Positions 14,545 through 22,120 of a DNA stretch of 64,000 nt are shown here, in pieces; within the stretch, counting starts at the first letter, position 1, and each line of letters opens with the position of its first letter. The stretch covers positions 81,691 through 145,690 of the forward strand of contig JAFWGQ010000004.1 of assembly GCA_017512365.1 (NCBI GenBank), given 5' to 3'. Both the position numbers and the translations under genes were made by a program. This DNA comes from Mogibacterium sp. (lineage in GTDB: Bacteria; Bacillota; Clostridia; Peptostreptococcales; Anaerovoracaceae). The notes beneath the pieces were generated by a model. That model saw only the letters and a list, made by a program, of their open reading frames with translations. It was not told where the DNA came from and searched no databases.

Positions 14545-16017
14545 ATGATCGACTATGTAAGCACCAGAAACACGGATATCAGAGTAAGATCGGGCAGGGC
14601 CGTCCTCGACGGACAGGCGTCCGGCGGGGGCCTGTATGTGCCTGAGAAGCTCGATGATATAAAGACAGATTACCACGATGCGATAAAGGGCGGCTTCCGC
14701 GACATGGCAAAGGCCGTGTGGAAGGTCTTCTTCGACGACTACGGCCCGGACAACATAGACAGGCTTGTCGAAAACAGTTACAGAGACAAGTTCTCGGCTC
14801 CGGAGATCACGCCGCTTGTAAAGGTAAAAGCCGCATCGGACGACGCTTACGTTCTCGAGCTTTACCACGGACCTACATCCGCATTCAAGGATGTGGCTCT
14901 CTCCGCCCTTCCCAATCTGCTTTCGGCGGCAAGGGAGATGAACGGCTTCACCGACGACATCATGATACTCACCGCCACATCCGGAGATACCGGCAGCGCA
15001 GCCATCGCCGGCTTTTCTGACGTGCCGGGAACGGGCATCACAGTATTCTACCCTCACGGCGGAGTGTCCGACACACAGAGACTCCAGATGGTCACAGCCG
15101 CGGGAGCCAATGTGACAGCCTGCGCTGTAAGAGGCAACTTCGACGACGCCCAGACCGGAGTCAAGAAGCTCTTCAGGGAGATACCGCGACCGGTCGAAGG
15201 CGTATCGCTTTCGAGCGCCAACTCCATAAATATCGGAAGGCTCGTGCCGCAGATCGTTTACTACTTCTCGGCGTACGCGCAGCTGCTCGAAAAGGGAGCG
15301 ATAAAGGACGGTGACAAGGTTGATTTCGTGGTGCCTACCGGCAACTTCGGAGACATCATGGCCGGTTACTTCGCTCTTAAGATGGGCCTTCCTGTCGGCA
15401 GGCTCATATGCGCGTCGAACAAAAATGATGTGCTGACAGAGTTCCTGCAGACAGGGCATTATGACAGGAAGCGCGAGTTCTACAAGACGACATCGCCTTC
15501 CATGGACATACTCGTTTCGAGCAATCTCGAGAGGCTTCTCTACTATGTCTGCGGACCTGAGCATACACTCTCTTACATGAAACAGCTCGAGGAAAGCGGC
15601 GAATACAGCATCACCTCCTCAGAGCTCGATGAGATAAAAAGTATATTCGAGGGAGTCTGCGCTGACGATGACGAGGGGGCCGCGGCCATAAAGAGCGTGT
15701 TCGAAAGGGATCATTACCTCATGGACACCCATACATCCATCGCCTGGGCCTGCATGGAAAAGGCCGGCAGACCGGACGCTGCTGCGACTGTCGTTCTGTC
15801 GACAGCTTCGCCGTACAAGTTCTCTGCCGCAGTGCTCGATGCTCTTGGAGAGAAACTCACAGGCTCGGATGAAGGCAACATGAGCAAGGTCAGAGAGCTC
15901 ACGGGCGCTGCTTTACCTGCAGGTCTTGCGGGCATTTTCAAAAAGCCTGTTATCCACAACGATGTCATCGACATCGCGGACATGAAGCCGTACGTTATTG
16001 AAAAATGCACCAAATGA
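14545..16017 (+). CDS. thrC: Threonine synthase
   Basis: 490 residues, the long type I threonine synthase. It converts O-phosphohomoserine to threonine with PLP. The N-terminus YVSTRNTDIRV is typical, the PLP lysine is in YHGPTSAFKDVAL (Lys about 117), and TATSGDTGSAA and PTGNFGDIMAGY bind phosphate and cofactor. AAAGGAATAATT precedes ATG 14545. It is followed after 12 bases by the HTH-ACT protein. No threonine T-box leader was recognised. Confidence 0.96.
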   Translation: MIDYVSTRNTDIRVRSGRAVLDGQASGGGLYVPEKLDDIKTDYHDAIKGGFRDMAKAVWKVFFDDYGPDNIDRLVENSYRDKFSAPEITPLVKVKAASDDAYVLELYHGPTSAFKDVALSALPNLLSAAREMNGFTDDIMILTATSGDTGSAAIAGFSDVPGTGITVFYPHGGVSDTQRLQMVTAAGANVTACAVRGNFDDAQTGVKKLFREIPRPVEGVSLSSANSINIGRLVPQIVYYFSAYAQLLEKGAIKDGDKVDFVVPTGNFGDIMAGYFALKMGLPVGRLICASNKNDVLTEFLQTGHYDRKREFYKTTSPSMDILVSSNLERLLYYVCGPEHTLSYMKQLEESGEYSITSSELDEIKSIFEGVCADDDEGAAAIKSVFERDHYLMDTHTSIAWACMEKAGRPDAAATVVLSTASPYKFSAAVLDALGEKLTGSDEGNMSKVRELTGAALPAGLAGIFKKPVIHNDVIDIADMKPYVIEKCTK

Positions 16018-16029
16018 AGGTAGAATCAC

Positions 16030-16467
16030 ATGGAAGGCAAATACCTGATCGTAGACAAGGCACTTCTGCCGTCATATTGTGAGAAGGTCTCCCTCGCCAA
16101 AGAACTGCTGGATGAGGGCAAGGCCGCCGATGTAAGCGAAGCCGTCAGGATGGTCGGCATATCCCGCAGTACTTTCTATAAGTACAGGGACATGGTGAGA
16201 GACATAAGCACAGTCTCGATGGGCCGCCACGCCATCATCTCCATGATGATGAGGCACAGCGTCGGTACCCTTTCTTCTGTACTGAGCATCATCTCGCGCT
16301 ACGGATTCAGTGTATGGACCATAACCCAGAATCCTCCCGTAGACTCCAGGGCCAACGTGGTCATCACGCTTGAGCTTGGAGAGGATCCTAAAAAGCTTGA
16401 CCAGATGCTTAGAGAAATAACAGACGCGCCGGGACTGTCCAGAGTGCAGCTTCTCGGCATGGATTAG
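16030..16467 (+). CDS. HTH-ACT domain protein, UPF0735 (PheB-like)
   Basis: 145 residues. The N-terminal third holds a helix-turn-helix (VSEAVRMVGISRSTFYKYRD, about residues 36-55), the rest a small-molecule-binding ACT domain (SSVLSIISRYGFSVWTITQN). Such proteins are found next to threonine or phenylalanine genes in Bacillota and are thought to regulate them by sensing an amino acid; direct evidence is thin. It sits between thrC and a LysR regulator with spacings of 12 and 8 bases. Confidence 0.88.
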   Translation: MEGKYLIVDKALLPSYCEKVSLAKELLDEGKAADVSEAVRMVGISRSTFYKYRDMVRDISTVSMGRHAIISMMMRHSVGTLSSVLSIISRYGFSVWTITQNPPVDSRANVVITLELGEDPKKLDQMLREITDAPGLSRVQLLGMD

Positions 16468-16475
16468 GAGGATCA

Positions 16476-17366
16476 ATGGATTTCAAACAGATAGAGGCTT
16501 TTGTAAATGTGGTAAGGTACAAGAGTTTCAGCAAGGCCGCTGACGCGACCTTTTTCACGCAGCCCACCATCAGCACCCACATCAGAAATCTCGAAAAGGA
16601 AATGGGCGTCAGACTTCTCGACAGAAAGAGAAGGGTCGTTGAAATGACTCCGCAGGGCGCCAAGTTCTATAAATACGCCGTCGAGATGATAAATGCCAGG
16701 GCCCAGGCCTTTGAGGCGCTGAGCGAGATGGATGAGAACATCGGCGGTATCCTGGAGATCCAGACCTCATCCATCCCGGGCGTCACCTTCCTTCCTGATC
16801 TTCTTGCAGGTTTCAGGAGCGAACATCCGGGCATACAGTACTACGTGTCGATGTCCGACACCCAGACCGTCGTGGACAATATTTCCGACCGCATAGGCGA
16901 GATCGGTTTCACAGGCGAAGATGTCTCGAGCGGATCGATAGAATGCGTGAAAGTCGCGACGGACAGCTCGGTCATGATAGCTCCGGCGTCATTCAGCGTA
17001 AAAGGCAGCATAAGCCTTTCAGACGCCATCTCATATCCTTTCATCTGGAGGGAGACCGGGTCGGCCACAAGGAAGACCTTCGAAGCGGCAGCTCTCGCGT
17101 GCGGATTCGAAAAGGATGAGTTCGAGGTCGCAGCGCTCGTCGACGACATGGACGCGATAATCCGCTCTGTAGAAGCAGGACTCGGTGTATCGATAATATC
17201 CGAAAAGATAGCGTCCACCCTGGGCGGCAGAGTCAGTGTCGTGGACATAAAGGACTTCAACGAGGACCGGAGCTTCTACATGATAAAGCTCAAGAGCATC
17301 TCGCTTTCTCCTGCCGCGGAGGCATTCTCGCAGTACGTAAAAGAAAAACTGGATCGGGATCAATAG
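16476..17366 (+). CDS. LysR-family transcription regulator
   Basis: 296 residues. The N-terminal winged HTH (MDFKQIEAFVNVVRYKSFSK, then ATFFTQPTISTHIRNLEKEMG) is canonical, followed by the periplasmic-binding-protein-like effector domain from about residue 88. The N-terminus resembles a LysR group that NCBI families link to selenium metabolism, and selD starts about 1.8 kb away on the other strand; this link is suggestive only. GGAGGATCA lies before ATG 16476. It may equally regulate the thr genes it is joined to. Confidence 0.9.
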   Translation: MDFKQIEAFVNVVRYKSFSKAADATFFTQPTISTHIRNLEKEMGVRLLDRKRRVVEMTPQGAKFYKYAVEMINARAQAFEALSEMDENIGGILEIQTSSIPGVTFLPDLLAGFRSEHPGIQYYVSMSDTQTVVDNISDRIGEIGFTGEDVSSGSIECVKVATDSSVMIAPASFSVKGSISLSDAISYPFIWRETGSATRKTFEAAALACGFEKDEFEVAALVDDMDAIIRSVEAGLGVSIISEKIASTLGGRVSVVDIKDFNEDRSFYMIKLKSISLSPAAEAFSQYVKEKLDRDQ

Positions 17367-17409
17367 GCCCCGATCCGGTCGATCAGATCTCATATCCGCA
17401 GCTTTCGTC

Positions 17410-17955
17410 TCACAGACTGAAGCTGTTTTTTATTTCACCTGTTTCGAGATCCTTCCAGAGGAAGGTTCCGTCCTCAAACAGCATGTATCCGTGCCACGAC
17501 TCCTCTTTCGGTATTGACACCGAGCCCGGGTTCATGTACATGAAGCTGCCGTGGTCCTCGCAGGCAGGCACATGGGTATGTCCGTAAAGCAGGATGTCGC
17601 CCTCGTGCAGCGCCGGCGGATTCCCGGTGTTGAATACATGGCCGTGCGTCGCGAATATCATGCGGCCTCCGAGATCGACGAAGGCATTGTCCGCTTCTAT
17701 CGAAAAATCGAGCATCATCCGGTCCACGTCCGCCTCGCAGTTGCCGCGGACGCACAAAATATCGCCCTTGTACGCGTTCAGGAGCTCTGCGGTCTTCTTC
17801 GTATCGTAATCTTTCGGCAGATCGTTTCTCGGTCCGTGATAGAGCAGATCTCCGAGCAGGAGCAGCCGGTCCGCCCCTTCCTTCTCAAATGCTTCCAGCA
17901 GCCTTGCGCACCAGTGCGCCGAGCCGTGTATGTCAGATGCGATCATGTACTTCAT
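17410..17955 (-). CDS. YfcE-like metallophosphoesterase
   Basis: 181 residues. The calcineurin-like signatures are complete: ASDIHGS (residues 5-11), LLGDLLYHGPRND, VRGNCEADVD, FATHGHVFN and LLYGHTHVP, with dimetal-binding Asp/His/Asn residues. The best-known relative, E. coli YfcE, hydrolyses phosphodiesters; the real substrate is unknown. A start 20 codons upstream is possible, but ATG 17955 has GAGGAAC ahead of it and the conserved core begins at once. It begins 11 bases after selD stops, so the two are probably one operon. Confidence 0.9.
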   Translation of the reverse strand: MKYMIASDIHGSAHWCARLLEAFEKEGADRLLLLGDLLYHGPRNDLPKDYDTKKTAELLNAYKGDILCVRGNCEADVDRMMLDFSIEADNAFVDLGGRMIFATHGHVFNTGNPPALHEGDILLYGHTHVPACEDHGSFMYMNPGSVSIPKEESWHGYMLFEDGTFLWKDLETGEIKNSFSL

Positions 17956-17966
17956 GCTGTCGTTCC

Positions 17967-19181
17967 TCAGTCGTGTATCTCTATGGTGAATCTCCCCTTT
18001 TTCGGCTTGAAGCATCCTATGACGGCTGTCTCGCAGCCCTTTTCTCCGAGCTGTTCGGTCAGCCTCGGCAGTTCTCCTTCCTTTACCGCGATCAGCAGGC
18101 CTCCCGACGACTGAGGATCGTAGAGGCAGTCTGTCAGAGCCATCGTATCAGGATCGCGTACAGGATCCTTCGACAGGAATTCCATTACTTCGCTTCCAGT
18201 GTACTCTCTGTTGCGGTATGCTCCGGCGGGTATGATACCCATCTTTGCCATCTCCAGCGCTTTAGGGAAGACCGGCACCTTGTGGCTGTACAGCTCGAGC
18301 GTGACTCCTCCGGCCCTCGCCATCTCGGCAGCATGACCGATCAGCCCGAACCCGGTGATGTCCGTGCATCCGTCCACTTTCACTCCCTGCATCGCCTCCC
18401 AGGCGTATCTGTTGAGGAATGCCATGGCCGCCTCGATCTCGTCGTTCTCCTCTTTTGTGAGAAGATCCACCTTGGCTGCTGTCGTGAGTATGCCCGTTCC
18501 GATCTTTTTGGTGATCACGAGCATGTCTCCGGCTTCGGCGCTGTTGCTGAGTATATCATCAGGATGAGCGAATCCCGTGACGGAAAGCCCGTACTTGGGC
18601 TCGACGTCATCTATGCTGTGACCTCCCACTATCGTGGCTCCCGCCTCGCAGACCTTGTCGTTTCCGCCCTCGAGTATGCCCTTTACGGCATCGAGAGGAA
18701 GTGTCGGGTTAGGGAAAGTGAGCAGGTTCATCGCAAGCTTGGGCTGGCCGCCCATCGCGAACACGTCGCTCAGAGCGTTGGCTGCCGCGATCTGCCCGAA
18801 CATGTACGGATCATCAACGATCGGCGGGAAGAAGTCAACTGTATTGATGAGAGCGATGTCGTCAGTGACCCTGAAGACGCAGGCGTCATCGCTGCTCTCG
18901 AATCCGACCATTATGCGCGGATCGCTTATCTTAGGCAGGCCGGATAAAATGTCAGACAGGACTCCCGGTCCTATTTTGGCGCCTCATCCGCCCGCGCTCG
19001 TCATCCTTGTCAGCAGCACGTTGCCGTTCTCGTCGATGAAATCCGCCTGCGCTCCGGGACCGCCGCACGATGAGGCGGCCTGCGGGCCACTGCTCTCAGC
19101 ATTTTTCTTTGGAGGCTCGATATGGCACGCGAGCTTTTCTTTCGCTTCTTTCAGTTTTTTTTCATCTATCTCGTTATTCAT
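17967..19181 (-). CDS. selD: Selenide, water dikinase SelD, a selenoprotein with in-frame UGA
   Basis: 404 residues if TGA 18984-18986 is read as selenocysteine (residue 66). SelD makes selenophosphate from selenide and ATP for SelA. Without readthrough the frame splits into a 65-residue piece ending TSAGG and a piece beginning inside the family core. Joined, it reads SAGG-U-GAKIGPGVLSDIL, the known SelD active-site motif with Sec where others have Cys; the core continues with VGFESSDDACVF, VDFFPPIVDDPY and ANALSDVFAMGG. ATG 19181 has AAGGAT as ribosome site. The 64 residues before the motif are about 45 more than usual and include Cys at 19 and 39. A SECIS-like hairpin lies just after the UGA. 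Automated gene calls would truncate this gene. Confidence 0.93.
18956..18974 (-). promoter_or_regulatory. Bacterial SECIS-like hairpin of selD
   Basis: Starting ten bases after the Sec UGA, ATAGGAC and GTCCTGT form a 7-bp stem (one U-G pair) with the five-base loop CGGGA. The loop begins 17 bases after the UGA and has G at its second position, in line with published bacterial SECIS rules. SelB in this window would bind it. Confidence 0.75.
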
Positions 19182-19337
19182 AATATCCTTAACTTCCCTT
19201 CTTTCGGAATCATTCTATCATATCGATGCTACATTATCAGCAATTTCTCCCTGCACAGCTCCCCGCAGCGGTTCCGCTCAGATTTGACAGTATTGTATGG
19301 ATAACTTTTTTTAATACAATATATGGTGCTTTTTCTA

Positions 19338-19366
19338 TTGTTATGATCTTCCTCCATCAGTATAAT
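19338..19366 (+). promoter_or_regulatory. Promoter of the NCS2 permease
   Basis: -35 TTGTTA (19338-19343), 17-bp spacer, perfect -10 TATAAT (19361-19366). About 40 bases upstream lies an 8-bp inverted repeat, TATTGTAT...ATACAATA, a possible operator between this promoter and divergent selD. Confidence 0.6.
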
Positions 19367-19387
19367 ATCCACAATGATTTTGAAGAG

Positions 19388-19410
19388 GCCCGGTATGTCC
19401 GGGCATTTTT
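19388..19410 (+). terminator. Leader hairpin resembling a terminator, upstream of permease
   Basis: GCCCGG-TATGT-CCGGGC followed by ATTTTTG lies inside the roughly 55-base leader, 16 bases before the ATG and next to the Shine-Dalgarno site. It could attenuate transcription or simply tune translation. No riboswitch aptamer was recognised before it. Confidence 0.5.
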
Positions 19411-19426
19411 GAGAAAGAAGGTAAAC

Positions 19427-20758
19427 ATGGCAAAACAGCGACAGATCATTCAGATCCAGGAGAAGGTGCCTCTGGCTAAAGGGATACCTCTCTCCATCCA
19501 GCACACATTCGCAATGTTCAGCGCTTCGGTACTCGTACCGTACATTCTCGGGATAAGTCCTTCCATAGCCCTACTTATGAACGGCATCGGAACACTTATC
19601 TTTATTTTTGTCACCAAAGGCAAGGCTCCGGCCTACCTCGGCTCGTCATTCGCGTTCATCTCGCCGGCTCTTCTGGTAATATCCCAGCCGGGTCTCGGCT
19701 ACAGATACGCTCTGGGCGGATTCGTGGTCACCGGACTTCTGATGTGCTGTGTCGCGCTGCTGATAAAATTCGTCGGCACCAGCTGGATTGATGCCGTCCT
19801 GCCGCCTGCCGCGATGGGGCCTGTAGTAGCCCTGATCGGACTTGAGCTCGCCGGGAGCGCGGCCCAGACAGCGGGCATACTCGATGATACCGGCGCCATG
19901 GCGCATGACCTCGATCCGAAAGTAGTCATCGTCTTCCTCGTAACGCTGCTGCTCGCGGTGTTCGGAGGAGTTCTCTACAGGGGCTTCGCCAGCGCTATCG
20001 CCATTCTGATATCTATCATCGCAGGTTATGTTCTGGCTCTCGTGTTCGGGCTCGTCGACTTCTCGTCGCTGTCGTCCGCAAGCGTATTCGAGCTTCCGGC
20101 GTTCCAGTCTCCTAAGTTCAACATCCAGGCCATACTCATCATAATCCCGGCCACGCTGGTAGTCGTATCCGAGCACATCGGACATCAGGTCGTGACATCC
20201 GAGGTAGTCGGCAAGGATCTTCTGAAGGATCCGGGACTCCACAGGTCGATGTTCGCCGACGGCTTCTCGACGGCCCTCTCAGGCTTCTGCGGCTCATGCC
20301 CTACCACGACATACGGCGAGAACATCGGCGTAATGGCCATCACAAAGGTATACAGCGTATGGGTCATCGGCGGAGCTGCGGTCTTCTCGATCTGCCTCTC
20401 CTTCATCGGCAAGGCTTCCGCCCTCATCCAGACCATCCCGGGACCTGTAATGGGCGGCGTGAGCTTCCTTCTCTACGGAATGATCGGAGCATCCGGCATA
20501 CGCCTGATGGTCGACTCCAGGATCGACTACTCCAAGGCGCGCAACCTCGCTCTTACATCGGTAGTATTCGTTGTAGGTCTTTCGGGCATCGCAATCAACC
20601 TTGGCGATGTGCAGCTCAAGGGAATGAGCCTCGCAGCCGTTGTCGGCATGCTGCTCGGACTCGTAATGTACCTGCTCGACAAGTACAGACTCACCAACGA
20701 ATACGAGGATTCAGACAACAACGATGAGGTGCTGAAGAGCTTCTCCTCTTCCAGATAA
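19427..20758 (+). CDS. NCS2-family uracil/xanthine permease
   Basis: 443 residues with about 12-14 membrane segments. It is a proton-coupled nucleobase importer of the UraA/PyrP/PbuX superfamily. The conserved EHIGHQ and the long signature GSCPTTTYGENIGVMA favour the uracil branch, and the GGVSFLLYGMIGASGIR block fits; substrate choice cannot be settled by eye. The open frame extends upstream to 19226, but ATG 19427 has AGAAGG before it and starts the family-like sequence; the extension covers the promoter and leader. Divergent from selD. Confidence 0.9.
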   Translation: MAKQRQIIQIQEKVPLAKGIPLSIQHTFAMFSASVLVPYILGISPSIALLMNGIGTLIFIFVTKGKAPAYLGSSFAFISPALLVISQPGLGYRYALGGFVVTGLLMCCVALLIKFVGTSWIDAVLPPAAMGPVVALIGLELAGSAAQTAGILDDTGAMAHDLDPKVVIVFLVTLLLAVFGGVLYRGFASAIAILISIIAGYVLALVFGLVDFSSLSSASVFELPAFQSPKFNIQAILIIIPATLVVVSEHIGHQVVTSEVVGKDLLKDPGLHRSMFADGFSTALSGFCGSCPTTTYGENIGVMAITKVYSVWVIGGAAVFSICLSFIGKASALIQTIPGPVMGGVSFLLYGMIGASGIRLMVDSRIDYSKARNLALTSVVFVVGLSGIAINLGDVQLKGMSLAAVVGMLLGLVMYLLDKYRLTNEYEDSDNNDEVLKSFSSSR

Positions 20759-20776
20759 AGAATTGCAAAACTGCAG

Positions 20777-20816
20777 GTGAGCGCTTGGGTTCTTCTCAAA
20801 GTGCTCACTTTTTTTC
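20777..20816 (+). terminator. Terminator after permease
   Basis: GTGAGCGCTT pairs imperfectly with AAAGTGCTCAC, followed by seven T residues and TTTC. It separates the permease from butyrate kinase. Confidence 0.75.
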
Positions 20817-20874
20817 ATTTCATTATGTTAGAATTTATAGGTAAACAAAAAATCAAAAGCGGAGGTAAACAGAA

Positions 20875-22020
20875 ATGGGAAAAGAAAGGATACTCGTCAT
20901 GAACCTCGGCTCGACTTCGAGCAAGATCGCGGTATATGACGATGAAAAGGAATTATTCAACGACACTCTGCGCCACAGCACCGAAGAGCTCGCGCCGTTC
21001 GGAGACGTGGTGGAGCAGTTCGGTTTCAGAAAGGAAAAGATATTCGAGTCTCTTGAGAGGAACGGCGTATCGGTCGATTCACTGACCGCCGCAGTTTCGA
21101 GGGGCGGCAATATCATCGCCTGCCCTCACGGAGCTATAAGTATCGATCAGGCCATGATCGACTATCTGACAAGGCCTGAGGACCTGGCAAAGCATCCGTC
21201 GATCATCGGAAGCATGATAGCGTTCGATCTCCATAAGGAGAAAGGCATCCCTGTATGCATCTACGATGCCATCGGCACCGATGAGAAGATCCCTCTCTGC
21301 AGGGTCAGCGGCGTGCCTGAGCTCCCGCACTTCACTGTCGGCCACACACTCAACACAAGAGCCATGGCGATCAGGTGCGCAGAAGAAAAGCTCGGAAAGA
21401 AGTTCGATGAATGCACGTTCATCGTGGCCCACCTCGGAGGAGGAAGCTCGATCAGGCTGTATAAGGACGGGATCAACATCGACAGCGTGAATGACGACGA
21501 GGGCAACTTCACGCCTGAGAGAGGCGGCGGAGTGAGCAGCAAAGGTCTTGTGGATCTCTGCTACAGCGGCAAGTACTCTCACAAAGAGGCCATGAAGCTC
21601 TTCCATGGCAAGGGAGGTCTCATCGCCCATCTCGGGACCGCTGACGCGCTCGAGGTCGAGAAGATGATCGACGGCGGCGACGGCTACGCGAAGATCGTGT
21701 ATGAAGCCATGTGCCTCAACGTTGCCAAGGATATCGCAAAACTCGCCGCCACCGTATGCGGAAAGGTGGACCGTATCATCCTGACAGGAGGCATCTCCTA
21801 CTCGAAATACGTTTCGGATTACATCACGGAACATGTAGGCTTCATCTGCCCTGTCGAGGTCATGCCGGGCGAATACGAGATGGAAGCGCTGGCAGCGGGA
21901 TGTCTGAGGGTCCTCAGAGGCGAAGAGAAGCTCCAGGATTTCGGAGAGATCGCGGCGGCGGCAAAAGACCGCATCCGCATATATCCGGGCGTCGAACCGT
22001 ATACTGCGCCTGAATACTAA
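20875..22020 (+). CDS. buk: Butyrate kinase
   Basis: 381 residues, a little longer than the usual 355. It converts butyryl phosphate and ADP to butyrate and ATP, the energy-yielding end of butyrate fermentation. ASKHA-fold motifs: NLGSTSSKIAVYD (N-terminal phosphate site), VGHTLNTRA, VAHLGGGSS and ILTGGISYS. Branched-chain acyl kinases look similar, so the acyl chain is not certain. The usual partner gene ptb is not next to it; the upstream gene is separated by a terminator. GGAGG lies before ATG 20875. Confidence 0.93.
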   Translation: MGKERILVMNLGSTSSKIAVYDDEKELFNDTLRHSTEELAPFGDVVEQFGFRKEKIFESLERNGVSVDSLTAAVSRGGNIIACPHGAISIDQAMIDYLTRPEDLAKHPSIIGSMIAFDLHKEKGIPVCIYDAIGTDEKIPLCRVSGVPELPHFTVGHTLNTRAMAIRCAEEKLGKKFDECTFIVAHLGGGSSIRLYKDGINIDSVNDDEGNFTPERGGGVSSKGLVDLCYSGKYSHKEAMKLFHGKGGLIAHLGTADALEVEKMIDGGDGYAKIVYEAMCLNVAKDIAKLAATVCGKVDRIILTGGISYSKYVSDYITEHVGFICPVEVMPGEYEMEALAAGCLRVLRGEEKLQDFGEIAAAAKDRIRIYPGVEPYTAPEY

Positions 22021-22051
22021 ACAATCACATGTAAGTCATGCATAAGAGTAA

Positions 22052-22085
22052 AACCTGCCGATGTCATATAACGGCAGGTTTTTTA
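22052..22085 (+). terminator. Terminator after butyrate kinase
   Basis: AACCTGCCG/CGGCAGGTT make a 9-bp stem with an 11-base loop followed by TTTTAAG. The reverse strand is also T-rich after the stem, so it may serve the convergent surface-protein gene too. Confidence 0.8.
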
Positions 22086-22120
22086 AGTCCTTAACTTCTG
22101 ATCAATGACCCGGTATCATA

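Noticed and set aside
14479-15564. 361-residue frame opposite thrC
   Set aside because: It is fully antisense to a clear threonine synthase and its product has no recognisable domain.
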